A stretch of 64,000 nucleotides of DNA from Diphasiastrum complanatum (GCA_029204225.1 CM055102.1:63113000-63176999); one strand, 5' to 3'. Shown: positions 25,304-38,039, counted from the stretch's first letter. Notes: generated by a model not told the origin, from the sequence alone. Made by a program: numbers and translations.

Positions 25304-26409
25304 GGATGGTACTCTACTTTACTTTTTCTACTTGATATTGTAAACCTTGCAAGGTATATGACCCTTAGAAAGTTTTTTGGTGGGCATATTTAAACCTCCA
25401 ACTACATTTACGGCATTTTCAGAGGTCAAGATCACCTGCCTCTCATCCTACAATTACAAATGACCACTTCACTTTTATTTGATTGCACCTATATTAGTGG
25501 TGAGGCACTTCATCTTCTCCTCCCATGCTTTCTTGCACTCTCTTTCCACGCTTTCTTGCACTCTCCTCCTTCTACTCTTCTGGCAAAGCAATTTTGGAGC
25601 TCTTTGCGCCCTTCCTCCTACGTTTGGAGATGGTTCTACTATGCACACGGTATGTGTATTCAGCACTTCTTTATTCTTGTTATTAGAACGTGTATTAAGT
25701 AATCATATTGCATAAGTTTTGGAAGGCACTCTTTCGCTGCCTACTGCATCGCAGTATAGGTTATTGCTTTTAATAGAGAGTTTGTATGAGGTACCATGTT
25801 TGCTATATGGCAATCACTGCTTAGATATGGTTTTCTTGCATCCATTCATATGTGTTTATGCATCGCTGGCTAAGGTGATTGGCTATGCCATCCCTAGCTA
25901 GACATCTTGTTTATGAATAAATACCATCAAAAACATATTTGGTAGACAATATACATTGACAATCGCTGTTCTGTAGGGTATATCATCTGCCGAATTGCAA
26001 TCCTTGCTCTCTTTATGTATGCCTGCATGTAAGATACATGAGGTACCCACTCTACAAGAGCGCTCAAAGTAGCCCAACATTGCCTATCTAGCATACTATC
26101 CTATGTATAGTAGGGTAGCTCTTTAGATAATTTGGTATGAAAGAAGTATATCCCGATGGACCAACGATGAGCTAGTATACCTTTCTCACTCCACTTTCCA
26201 GGAATGAGCTCTCTTGATGGTTTTTAATATGTGTTTATGCATCGCTGGCAAAGGTGATTGGCTATGCCATCACTAGCTAGACATCTTGTTTATGAATGAA
26301 TACCATCAGTCGCTGGCATCTTGTTTATGAAAATACCATCAAAAACATATTTGGTAGACAATATACCACGTGTTTTGAATTTTTTATTTAGTGTCACAAA
26401 TTCTTAGTT

Positions 26410-27120
26410 TTTTTAGTGCAATATCGATCTCAAGCGCGTCAAATAGACTTCTAGTATCGGTTTTGACCGCGGATACATTGGAAAGAGAAATTTGGGGTGA
26501 AAAAATGCACTTGAGAGCGATATCTATTGATCTCAGGTGTGGATGTACAAATGGAAAGCAAAAAGGCTGAAAGGTGCACTTGAAATCAATATTTGACGCA
26601 TAAATCAAATTTTTTTTAAAGGACACATGAAAAAGCACGCTTGAGAGCGATATCCTAGAAAGAAATATCGATTTCAGGCGTAGAGGTACAAACAAAGAGA
26701 AATGAGATTGAAAAGTGCGCTTGAAATCGATAATAGACCCAAAAATCAAAAATCACGAACGACACGTGTTGTTGCATGATTGGTCCAAAATATTCGGCCT
26801 TACAGAAAATGATTGATATGACAATTGTCACGTGCAGAATGATGCTTGGCGTTATCTGATTCATGCACGTGTGACACACCCACGTGTCCCTCATTAATGA
26901 GTCGTAATGATTTGTACGGATGGACACGTGGACCACTGAATTGATGCCACATATCTCTCGTTAGTTTTTCACACGTGTAATTTTTTTTCTATAAATACCT
27001 CCACGGATTTTTCATTTTTCCTCACAAATTTTCAGTGTTTTACATCGCAATATCGATCTCAAGCCTGTCCAACAGCCTTCTAGAATCCGCCATCGTCTAC
27101 TATGCTCGAGATCGATACCG
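26410..27120. repeat. array of ATCGATCTCAAGCG-type motifs
   Basis: A degenerate 18-20 bp word resembling AATATCGATCTCAAGCGCG, or its reverse complement, recurs at about 26418, 26500, 26578, 26640, 26720, 27050 and 27100. On the minus strand it yields repeated EIDIALK-like peptides, which explains the frame at 26384-26749. The array is conserved in copy 2 (50460-51170). Confidence 0.6.
26763..26997 (+). promoter_or_regulatory. six-G-box promoter-like module with TATA box
   Basis: Six perfect CACGTG palindromes lie at about 26763, 26829, 26866, 26881, 26925 and 26972, followed by TATAAATA at 26990. CACGTG is the core recognised by plant bZIP and bHLH factors. A seventh box is further upstream at about 26368. 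The module is fully preserved in copy 2 (50816-51048) and partly in an inverted third copy (31200-31430). It points toward the small ORF at 27317. Confidence 0.6.
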
Positions 27121-27316
27121 TGATATCTCCAATATTGCTTTCCAGCGTGGAACTTCACTTTCTTTTTATTTTTTCTGTTGCTAATCCTGTGCTCCAAATC
27201 AATACTCAATCTTTCAAGCTTCCCGTTGCAAATTTTTTTGTGTCCTTTCTTCCGCAAATTTTTTTGTGTCTTTTCTTCTACAAATATTTTTTTCTGTCCT
27301 TCTTTTATATCTAACC

Positions 27317-27487
27317 ATGATGGCTAGGACCAAAGCCATTGCTTGTGCCATAACCACTGTACAGCCTTCTCGTGCCCGTGTCCCCCTTGATACTGGCCGT
27401 AGACATGGCAGAAGGCAGGTCTGGCTGAGGGAGATCAGAAAACTCCATCATTTCGATCTTATGGGAAGGCCAAAATTTTGGACTTAA
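27317..27487 (+). CDS. small conserved ORF with histone-H3-like words
   Basis: 56 aa preceded by a TATA box about 330 bp upstream. The N-terminus is MMARTK, like the ARTK tail of histone H3 and of plant CENH3. After a basic stretch (GRRHGRR) comes QVWLREIRK, close to VALREIRK of the H3 alpha-N helix. The frame stops at 27487 before any histone fold. It is conserved in copy 2 (51359-51529) with one Arg-to-Cys change. Function is unknown; it may be a decayed H3/CENH3 first exon or a chance match. Confidence 0.3.
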   Translation: MMARTKAIACAITTVQPSRARVPLDTGRRHGRRQVWLREIRKLHHFDLMGRPKFWT

Positions 27488-27692
27488 GAACATCATCAGG
27501 AGGAAAATCTATTTCCAAAATTTTAGTCTAACATGTATATGTGCATTCAGAGATAAATGTGCAAGGATTCATCAACCATTAGGATCACAAAAAAAAAAAA
27601 TTGTGAGTATTGATATTTTACAATACTTTGATTTTTCATCATTCCTTATCATTTATTACTAAAGTTGCCAATCTGATCATTTTTCTCTTGCA

Positions 27693-27869
27693 GATTTATA
27701 TCCATCCGATATAAATGAATGGGAGCCAAGTGGATCTCTTGCAGGTGTGTTAGATGTAATACACACTGATATTGGACATCTGCAATATAGATGTAGAACT
27801 GCAAAAGATCTTGTTGATTATGTAATCTTCTTTTATAACTCAATGTACATTCCTGATATATTTCTTTGA
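27693..27869 (+). CDS. possible second exon / ORF of the duplicated module
   Basis: After a good acceptor (TTTCTCTTGCAG) the frame reads DLYPSDINEWEPSGSLAG and continues to a stop near 27869; it is preserved in copy 2 (51735-51911). The P-x-D-I-x-x-W-x-P order recalls the loop before helix 1 of plant CENH3, but the rest does not match. A further frame (27866-28087) is also conserved between copies. Not assigned to a family. Confidence 0.25.
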   Translation, partial: DLYPSDINEWEPSGSLAGVLDVIHTDIGHLQYRCRTAKDLVDYVIFFYNSMYIPDIFL

Positions 27870-28140
27870 ATATATTTGTGGGTTTCTTTTCAAGCGTTAA
27901 TGTACACAAAACAATAATGTTTGTATGCAAAAATTTATCAGATAGTTTATCATCTAAACTTATGGATGAAGGCTGGGACAAAAAATCAAATGGAGAAATA
28001 GAATGCAGAATCAAAATGTTTTCCATGCGCTTTCGCTACCAAATAGAACAACATATGTTGAGTTTATGCTTCCATTATCAAAAATGAAAAAAACCCAAGA
28101 GTAAATGGATGCCACTCGATCAAGACTTGGAAGCCAGTGG

Positions 28141-28899
28141 ACTATTGGAAGGTTTGCGGATATCGAGAAAATCCTAACCCTAGTTAATGAGGGATTTGGC
28201 ACCCTGTGTGTGCCAACCCAATCGTCACATAGAGATTTGATATTTAAAAAGTCAATGGAAGGACTTTAGGCCTTTTTGTGGGACTTTTAATGTCGCAAGC
28301 CTAAATGTCAAGCTAGTGAATAAAGTTGGGGTTCCCACCAAATTTCAATTTCAAATTGGTTCCCTCCAATTAATGAATGGGTTCCCACTCTTTTTTAATA
28401 TGAATAGTTAGGGAGGTAGAAATGGGCCAATAGGATTTTGAGGCCAAGGTCCTCCTCTCCACTATAAATAGGGGCAAACTCGACTTGCTCCTCATGTTTT
28501 CATCTTCATTTCAATACAAGCAGATTGATTCTCTTATGGAATGGACTTGTGAATGTCCTTGCTCTCTAACTATATTCCTCCATCTCTCATGCTTTGATGT
28601 ATTTGCTAGTTGTTGGATCTGAATGTCATTGGAATTACTATTTCTTATGCTTTTGGTGAGAGAGAAAGGGAGAGAGAGAGAAAGAGTAAGTTATTATCAT
28701 TATGGATCTTAGGGTTAATGGATGTAGTGTTAATCTTAGTGTTAATGGATGTTAGAGCTGGATGTGGATCTTTCATACATGCTGAAATATGAGATATGCT
28801 ATCGCTCTCACCGGATCGAACCTCTGCGTGACGACTACCTTCATCTCCTTGATGCTTGGATCTTGGATTGAGGATAAGATAGGAAATAATCCCACTACA
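28141..28899 (+). mobile_element. 5' LTR of miniature LTR element (copy 1)
   Basis: Starts near ACTATTGG and ends CACTACA just before a primer-like site. It carries TATAAATA (28463-28470) and is repeated directly at 29217 onward. After it comes CGGCACCATTGC, resembling the tRNA-Asp primer site (TGGCGCCGTTGCC) used by Ty3/gypsy elements of the Athila/Tat group. Confidence 0.65.
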
Positions 28900-29660
28900 A
28901 TTTCGGCACCATTGCCAAGAATTTCTCATTTCGTTAAGTGTCGAGGAAGTTACAAATTTTTGAAAATGTCAAAAAAAGAAATTATGTAGCTTGGTCATTA
29001 GCCTCAACAATGTCATTGCTAGCAGCTGCACCTATCTACAAGGATCAAAATGAACAAGCATTATCATGGGACGCTTTTTTGGATGTGTCAACTACCCATT
29101 TGTAAATAAACAAGGTTATAATGAATGGCCACCGAACCTATATGGCTATTATTGAAAATTTGCATTAAAGCTTTGAGGTTGGTGTCATGGGACTGCCAAC
29201 AGTTTTGGTGTGGGATACTATTGGAGGATTTGCGGATATCGAGACAACCCTAACCCTAGTTAATAAGTGAGAGGGATTTGGCATCCTGCATGTGTAAGTC
29301 CAATCCGATGGTCACATAGAGATTTGATAATTAGAAAGTCAGTAAAAGGACTTTAGGCCTTTTTGCAAAAGTTTTAATGTCACATGCCTAAATGTCCAGT
29401 TAGTGAATAAAGTTGGGTTTCCCACCAAATTTCAATTTCAAATTGGTTCCCTCCAATTATTGAATGGATTCCCACTCTTTTGTAAATATGAATAGTTAGA
29501 GAGGTAGAAATGGGCCAATAGGACTTTGAGGCTAAGGTCCTCCTCTCCACTATAAATAGGAGCAAACTCGAGTTACTCCTCATGTTTTCATCTTCATTTC
29601 AATACAAGTAGATTGGTTCTCTTATGGGATGGACTTGTGAATGTTCTTACTCTCTAACTT
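28900..29660 (+). mobile_element. short internal region and truncated 3' LTR of the miniature element
   Basis: The internal part is only about 315 bp and has no coding capacity. It ends in GGTGTGGGA, a weak polypurine tract, before the 3' LTR at 29217. The 3' LTR matches the 5' LTR to about 29650, where a deletion joins it to GAGTAATAGG. In copy 2 the same LTR continues to about 53819. Confidence 0.6.
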
Positions 29661-30350
29661 TATTCGAGTAATAGGAGGAGGAGAGGCTGATCATGTTTTT
29701 GAATAAGAGCCTGATTCAGAGGACAGAACGATTTGGGGTCACATTGTAGGTATTACCTTAGGAGGAAGGGAAGTAGCTAGCCTACGAGATCCAATTTTCT
29801 TTGGGACAGCCTGCTTCCTTTTTCTCGAGGTAGTTGGCAAGTCTAATCTATCCAGAGGCAGGTCTCTGGAGGTGTTGGCATTATTCACATGAAACCTTGA
29901 ATACCTGTCTCGAAGTCGTTTGAGAATAACAAGCTTACCATGCACGTCCAGAAGATAAGAATCCTCAAAAATACTGGGACATGAGCACCCTATAAGACCT
30001 GCATGGCTGTCACGGTAAAACGAACATCAAGCCAAAGTGGCAGGGTGACATTCCTCACAGATCGGCTGAAAGGAGCTCTAGGGATCAACAATTCAGTCGA
30101 TAACTTCTTTTGGACATAAATAACAACTGTTGTTCAGCTATGACACCTGTCTTCCTCAATAAACTAACTTGAGTAGTTTTGTTTTGTGGGATGGTGGCAG
30201 GTATCAGCTGGATGTCTTGAAAGTGGTTATGCTTTATGGTGCTTTGTAGTATTGTGTTTTACTTTTCAGCTGTATTTTACCTTGTTGGATTATGAATAAA
30301 GGCTTCAAAGAGCTTCAGTCTTGCTTTGTCAAGAGGAACTAAGTGCAGTC
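29660..30350 (-). other. remnant of an unrecognised frame, fuller in copy 2
   Basis: The minus strand has words such as SRDLPLDRLDLPTTSRKRKQ and a basic segment KRKQAVPKKIGSRR (29739-29945). The 54617-55192 frame of copy 2 is the counterpart. No family recognised. Confidence 0.4.
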
Positions 30351-30353
30351 TTG

Positions 30354-30465
<112 letters not shown>

Positions 30466-30589
30466 CCTGGTGGTGTAAATCTAACTATTCCTTGGTTGGG
30501 ATAGTACTGAAGCTCTTACCTTTTATCCAATTCATAAGCTAACAAAGCTCTGTTTGCATGATTTAGTCCACAACAGGATGATTTCAAGA

Positions 30590-31140
30590 TACTGTTGCTT
30601 TGGGTTATGGGGAGCCCCTTCCTCCGCCTAACCATTTTGTTCAGACTTTGATTTGCTGTCTGAAAAAGACTGTTGAAATGAATAATTTTATCATCGATAC
30701 TGATATGGCCACTTTTTTCTACTGGACCTAAGGATAATATTCTTTGTCTTATTGATTTACTTGAGAATATTGATTGGGTTAAGATCTATCTTGAGTTTGT
30801 TAAGAAGGAAGATACTCTGAGTCTAATGTAAAATCTTTATAATCATCTCAATGATTTCATCGAAAGATTTAAAGAAGAAGATAAGTTCTGTAATTTACAC
30901 ATTAGAAAAGTATTCATGTGTCTGGAAAATAAAAATGGTATCACACCTACTGTTATTTCCCCTTCCATATCTGATGCACCTCTTTCACCACATCATCTTG
31001 TCTTTACTGATGACCTTGACGAGGATAGTGCCTCTCAGCTGGAAATATTTTCCCAAGACATTTGTGACATTGGTGACCTTTCTTCTTATGATTTTTGCCA
31101 ATCTAAAAGCTGTCAAGTTCCTTTTGTCCCCAACAGTCTT
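30590..31140 (+). pseudogene. unrecognised degenerate frame (copy 1)
   Basis: The plus-strand frame is interrupted by stops in copy 1. Copy 2 reads it better (55820-56053 and 56073-56344): PPPNDFVQTLICCMKKAIEM, then SPHHLVFTDDLDEDSASQLE and FSQDICDIGDL. An acidic C-terminal part is visible. A short piece also occurs at 43430-43515. The family is unknown; a retroelement or captured-gene origin is possible. Confidence 0.4.
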
Positions 31141-31199
31141 GTATCTCTCGTTTATATTCACCCTGTCTTGCTATCAAAAATACTCCCAAGCACACTTTT

Positions 31200-31430
31200 T
31201 CATTTAAATTTTCTCTAGCCGATGTACCCCACTCAAAAGCGATACTAAAAGCCTGTTCAACGCGCTTGAGATCGATATTTCCATGAGAAAACTGAATTTT
31301 TGAAGAAAAATGATAAATCCGGTACATGTGGCATCATTTAAGTGGTCACGTGTTTGTCCATACGCATCATTTTGACTCATTAATGAGGGGCACATGGGTG
31401 TATTGAGACGTGCACGAATTCATCTTGGCG
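31200..31430 (-). repeat. third, inverted and decayed copy of the G-box module
   Basis: Reverse complement of the 26860-27070 region: the ATCGATCTCAAGCG word at about 31258-31275 and the TCATTAATGAG context are kept. Only one intact CACGTG remains (about 31346); other boxes read CACATG or CATGTG. Confidence 0.7.
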
Positions 31431-31439
31431 ATGTTAGCA

Positions 31440-31697
31440 CACATACTATCGAAGATGAATGCACTGTAAGAGTGATTTTCTAGCATGATCAATTCAAACT
31501 ACTGTCAAATGTTTTGTATGTACCTAAACTCACTAGAAATATGTTATCAGTAAGTAGAATTGCTGATTTACGTATTAGGGTAGAGTTTGAGTCTGATCAA
31601 TGCCGAATTATCGATAGGACAAATAAGATCCTTGCACTCGGCAAGAGACATGGATACTTATATAAACTGGCATGTAGGAATTTGATGGAAATGTGGT
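31440..31697 (+). mobile_element. copia GAG-pre-integrase fragment
   Basis: The plus strand reads LSNVLYVPKLTRNMLSVSRI, EFESDQCRIIDRTNKILALG and KRHGYLYKL, the segment between protease and integrase of Ty1/copia polyproteins. One stop precedes it near 31480. Protease and integrase core are absent. Confidence 0.85.
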
Positions 31698-31699
31698 GA

Positions 31700-31965
31700 G
31701 TAGCCAAAATGGTGAGCAGATGGGAATAGATCGGTAGTGTGTCAATTACTAGCTATGAGTTCAAGATGAAATGAATACCGCAATGCACAATGGAACCAAA
31801 AACATAGTGTAGAAGAAAATACACTCTGATAATAATCAAAACTGAGTACAAGAGCTTGAAGCTAGTGCAAATCAGTGGGCGTTAAGTCAGCCTTCAGCTG
31901 AGTTTGTCAGCTAACTATCTTAAAGATTCGTCAGAATCAACCAACATCTATTTCGACAGTATACC
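31700..31965. mobile_element. LTR-like sequence
   Basis: Non-coding block sharing short phrases with 21500-21720, placed between the copia fragment and the microsatellite repeat. Ends not defined. Confidence 0.35.
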
Positions 31966-31969
31966 GAGG

Positions 31970-32344
<375 letters not shown>

Positions 32345-32345
<1 letters not shown>

Positions 32346-32720
32346 AATGTTTCTTGTGGATGATAAGTTTCACAAGAAAGCCCAAACGTCGCAGGGAGGG
32401 AGCATGTGGTGACATTCTGGAATATGATATAATCATACGGTTTGAGAATTTTGATTAGCACTCTATAATGTTCTCTGTTTTTTTTCTCTTCGTGTGTGTT
32501 TAGGGTGTGTGTGTGTGTGTGTGTGTGTAAGTATGATGCCATTAGTTTATGTTTCAACCCTACTAGTTCATGCTACTCTAATTCATAGTATCTTAATTTA
32601 TGTTTATGGTGGGTGTGTATGTAAGTATGATGCCATTAGTTTATGTTTCAAACTTACTAGTTCATGCTACTCTAATTCATAGTATCTTAATTTATGTGTT
32701 ATATATTCGTTTATATTTCA
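32345..32720 (-). repeat. repeat joining (GT)n and (GA)n arrays
   Basis: Inverted relative to 48236-48355 and 49046-49170 (the segment with CATGCTCCCTCCCTG and GGGCTTTCTTG on the minus strand). It includes (GT)n at 32505-32528 and a short internal duplication of GTAAGTATGATGCCATTAG (32528 and 32621). Confidence 0.8.
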
Positions 32721-32721
32721 T

Positions 32722-33480
<759 letters not shown>

Positions 33481-34164
33481 AATACTCTATCGTATGATGT
33501 GGAGCATAAATACTACAAAATAAAGTAAACAAAATAGTGTAATTTTTTAAAAGAGTAACATGTGCTATTGTAATATTCTAACTAGATTTCTCAAATATTT
33601 TATGATTCGTCTTGATGTTATTTACTAAAACTTGAAAGAGGAGAAATAGTTTATCTAAAAAAGTGTCTAAATTATCAAGTAGCAAAAATAATAATTTTCT
33701 AGCTATATTTGCAGATTATGTTTGTAGAGCTAACCCAAAAACAAGCACCAAATAGAAGAGCACCATGTGAAGGATAGGCAATATTGAGTAAATATGTACT
33801 TTTTATCCATTGTAACTATAGGGTCATATGGTTGGGATGATAATAGATTAGCATTAGTCCTAGTAACATCTTGGCCAATTGTACATGAAAAGTGCCAAAA
33901 ATTGAGACAAGCTTCACTTTCTTAGGCCTCTAGAGCTTTAATATTTTGGCTTTATGGACGTGTATGAAAAGTGCCAACCTAATATATATCTCTTCATATA
34001 TGTCATTCTTTTAAAAATTGCTTTTTTTTTTTATCATTTACGCCATTCATATTTCATTTATAATTTAACCTTTGAAAGGAAGGAGGGGGTAGTAGATTAT
34101 ATCAATTGAGACATGTTCCATGCAAGACCCATTCATATTCCATTTAGAATTTAACTTTTGAAAG

Positions 34165-34650
34165 GGAGGAGGCTAATGCAATTTTATCAAGATACTCCCT
34201 TTGCTACTGTCGTGAACATGATTAAATTTTGACCGCTACTATGATTGTTTTTATCAACTCTGACCTAGAGAATACCAACCCTATTGGTGAAAGATATATA
34301 ACCACATCAACAATAATCTTGTGAAGATGTTTTTTCCAAAAAAGCAAGTTTGTGATGAACGGTGAGGATTTGTTTTTCCTCAATGCTTTGGATCCAACGA
34401 TGGTCATCATAGTCCATAGAGGGCCTTGTTTGAATTTGAAGAAACTTCAACAGGTGAGATGGAGCAGCGATGTACTCCTCCTCTCTCTTACGCCATTTCC
34501 TTTATCTAAGTTCTCTTCCAAATACTATTTGTTATGAGCAAACAAACTCAATCACAGCCTACAGTGGAGCGTTGTTCCATACGGAAGTAATTCAACATTT
34601 GGAGCTCAGTTCTATCAGTTTTCAGGTATGTAAGAGCCGCTGTCTCGAGT
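34165..34650 (+). repeat. repeat, direct copy at 62187-62650
   Basis: Strongly similar to 62187-62650 in the same orientation. Short frames (34352-34537, and 34222-34410 on the other strand) recur there but have no family features. 34700-35500 shows no gene. Confidence 0.8.
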
Positions 34651-35499
34651 GATAGAGACACCAAAATGGGACTATTTACATTGATAGACATATTTATATA
34701 TGTGTCCCTTAGAAACCCTTTCCGACCCTTTTGGGTCAAAACGTACTGGGCGGAACGTTTTCTAAAAATAAAAAAACATGTGTAAAGCTGGGCACAATCT
34801 TCCTTCTTCTTTTTTGTAATACATGGAGGGACGCTAGATATACGACTACTTCCATGAAGTATGGTACCAATGAGCTAATAGATTTCGAGGAACATGGTTG
34901 TGTGCTGTGCAGTTAAAGCCAGTTGAAGGAAGATTAAGGATAGAAGAGATCTGAAATCTCTGTGGGTGGAATCCGAGGAGGGATTGGAGGTGGGTTTTTT
35001 TCGTGAAGGGATTTTTGATGGATGGAGATGAGAGCAATTGACAAGAGCGCAGGGGAATGTGGTGGGGTGTTTTCGGATTTTGTGTTGAGTGGATGGAAAG
35101 GAAATAACTTGGCGGATGTTGTTAGATGATTGCTAGTGTTGAGGAATGGATCAAACATTTTTGTTTGTGAAATCCTTGGTTGTGGTCTTGTGCAGAGGTC
35201 CTACAAGCAATGCTAACAGGATCATTATGACTAATTGATTGTATCATAGTCGAATTTGATTTCAGAAGATCATTGAGAGCGTAAAATGGGTTTTTCTTGA
35301 GATGGTGATAGGGGACAAGAAAAAAATTGAGCATTTGCAATGTCCATCTGTTGAAGTGCTCATGCTCCTATATTAGATATCTGCTGCCATAATCTCTTCT
35401 TAAAATATTGCTCTTTTGTCCTTCCAAGCAGCAAACTGATCATCCTGCCTAAGGACTAGATTCAATGTATCAGGGGCCAAAATTGATTGTTCCAAATCA

Positions 35500-36110
35500 T
35501 AGATTGACCAAGTTCAGTCACTCGATCTTCTATGTCAAGTGGTAAGGAGCAAGATCTTGTATTGGACATTAGATTTGAACTATCTAAAGTGATGAGAATT
35601 GACTTTAATCTATTTCATGAGCACACAATTTCTCAAATTTAGTCACTTTATGAGAAACCTTTAGTGATATGCACCAAAAGTGAGCTGTTCCAGAATATAC
35701 ACATCAAATTTTAGTTATCTCAAGTGATATGAGCTATCTTAGTATATTAGACTTGGGATTGGTCGAGTCCGATCACTTGATGAGCCGTGTCGAGTGATAA
35801 GCAACAAAACCATGCATAGACATAAAATTTAAGTCATCACGTGTAATAGGGGTTTGACAAGGGGTTGAACTTGAGTTGTCTTAATATATTACTTGTTGAG
35901 TCTAGTCACTTGATAGAGCCATGTCAAGTAATAAACAACAAAATCATATGTTAGGTAGCAAATTTTGACTTAGTCAAGTGATAGAGACACCAAAATGGGG
36001 CTATTGACATTGATAGACACCAAGATTGAGCTATCTGTTGTGATGTTGGTCAATTATGATCACTCAAAGAACAACGATGAGTAATTAGGACCAAAATTGA
36101 GTTGTCTCAC
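35500..36110 (+). repeat. degenerate tandem repeats, period roughly 120-130 bp
   Basis: Phrases like AGTCACTTGATAGAGCC and GTCAAGTAATAAACAACAAA recur at about 35510, 35760 and 35890 with drift. It lies just upstream of a gag zinc-knuckle remnant, so it could be a retroelement leader. Confidence 0.45.
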
Positions 36111-36249
36111 ATGTAAGCACAACATTCAAAGTTACATGAATGTCGTAAACTTGAAATTACTCTAACTTGAACAATCAATCTAAATGCATTGCATGATGGA
36201 AATCCAAGAAGAAAATCCAAAGCATGGCAAAAGTGATGATGATCAAGAA

Positions 36250-36560
36250 TTAAGCTCTTAAGGAAAGAAGAAACACAAAGCCAAACAAAAATGCTTCTTT
36301 TGTGGAAGGCACTTTGCATCCCAGTGCTACAAAAAGAAGAGCCTATGGATCTCATAGACATTCTCACAAGGGAAGTTATTTTACTTGTAGAGAATTTAAT
36401 TTACCTAGTGGATGTTATTTCTGCTACACTTTATGGTCTGCAGATGCTTGAGTATAGTTTTTTTCTTCTTCTTTTGATTAGATCTCTAGTTATCATAGGG
36501 GACAGACAAATCTATTAAGATGAATGGGTGCTATTTTCTTGCATTTGATGCTAGAAGTAG
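36250..36560 (+). mobile_element. gag remnant with shortened zinc knuckle
   Basis: The plus strand reads KAKQKCFFCGRHFASQCYKK. This is a CCHC knuckle with two residues missing between the second Cys and the His (normal spacing C-x2-C-x4-H-x4-C). A stop follows soon after. The downstream stretch is repeated in inverse orientation at about 43525-43810. 36560-36960 is non-coding. Confidence 0.6.
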
Positions 36561-36979
36561 GAGCACTTAATTTAAAAGAGTATTTAGAATACTCAGAGTT
36601 GAGTTTTAATCATTCTATATCTTAATGACTCTCCTAGAGATTCTAGTGGAATGAACTATCATATCTTAGAATTTGGATTCTAAGGATATTTGTACTTGAA
36701 GCTTATAAATTATCTTTTAGAATTGTGGATAATTTCATACTGTAATTATAATTATTTTATTATTTTTTAGCTTTAATTTCCTGAGTTAGGTAATATTTCA
36801 CCCATTGTTTCATGTAAGTGCTTTACATGAAGGTGATGTTACTAACTTGTGGCGAATGTAACCCAGATGGAAAATTTATCGCTTAGTGTATTTTTCAAAC
36901 CTGAGTTGTACTCTAGTGCAGAGATTATTGCTTGGAAAATAGGATTACCTTTGAGTACTTGTTTGATGTAAAAGTTAGA

Positions 36980-37400
36980 CTAACATCAAAGTACTCAACA
37001 ACAATATCAAAACATGCAACATCATCGGCAGTAGTAGCAGAGCATACTATATCAGTATCAAAACATGGAACAATAGCATAGCATGCAACAACATCGGTAG
37101 CACCATCAAAGCATGCAACGACATCAACAATAGTATCATAGCATGCTATATCAGTGTCAAGGACCATATTAGCCACAACCTGTATAAGTGAATCAACATT
37201 AGTAGGAACCTATGTGACTCTGAATCACTATGGGATACAATGACGAGCTCAGGTAGATTAATAACTATCTCAAGTAAAGCAGGCAAGTTGCTCACATTGT
37301 GTGATATAAAATCATCCTCATGTATATCGCTAGCAATGTATGACACTATCTCTATTTGTCCTTCACAAGAAAATGGAACCTCACAATCGTCTAACATCCT
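36980..37400 (-). repeat. gag-spacer-like repeat with internal DTDI/VVACFD units
   Basis: The minus strand encodes repeated VLDTDIACYDTI, ATDVVACYAIV and CFDTDIVC units followed by the block shared with 1140-1450. Related to the tandem units at 39297-39618. 37400-38040 holds no gene. Confidence 0.65.
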
Positions 37401-38039
37401 ATGAAGGAGCCATAATCATTTACTAAAAGGTCTGGTTTGGTCATAGAAGTTGGTATCAGGGCACATTTGTGCCATATTGAATCAATTGGTACCAATAATG
37501 AACTTGGTAGCCAATGGACTCTATGAAACAATCCTTGGGCAAATCCATGCCATTCAAGCTAACCTGGGCAAATCCATGCCATTAAATTTTACCAAACCCA
37601 ACATCGATTCAAGCTAAACAGATGCACAACCCTACAAACCACTATGCCATTACTATAGTCCAGTAACATGTCTTTTTGTAACAAGTAGGATGTGGTCGTC
37701 CTCGTTGGTATCATGGTAAATTCATACCATCCTAAACTGTAACATTGTCATGTTTGTCATGTACGAGCGTGGAATAGTATGATCATATCCATGCTTTCCA
37801 AGCCCACCAACAACCTATCTTACTTATAATCAAGTGTAGAAACCACTTACTTTTATGATCTACAAGTACATGGTTCTTTTTTACAGTCCAGACATTGCAT
37901 ATAAGTCGATCACTATTATTCTTTCCAACGTAGAAACCCTAATTTTTGTTATGCCAATTTGATTATGGCTTTTTGAGTTTCAAATCAAGCAAATTAAAGT
38001 AGTATTAGATTGAAAGATGCAAATAATGCTTAAGAACAA

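Noticed and set aside
26384-26749. 121-codon minus-strand frame conserved in copy 2
   Set aside because: Explained by the ATCGATCTCAAGCG motif array; the frame has no start context or domain.
27311-27496. Minus-strand 61-codon frame
   Set aside because: Exact shadow of the small ORF at 27317-27487, with no features of its own.
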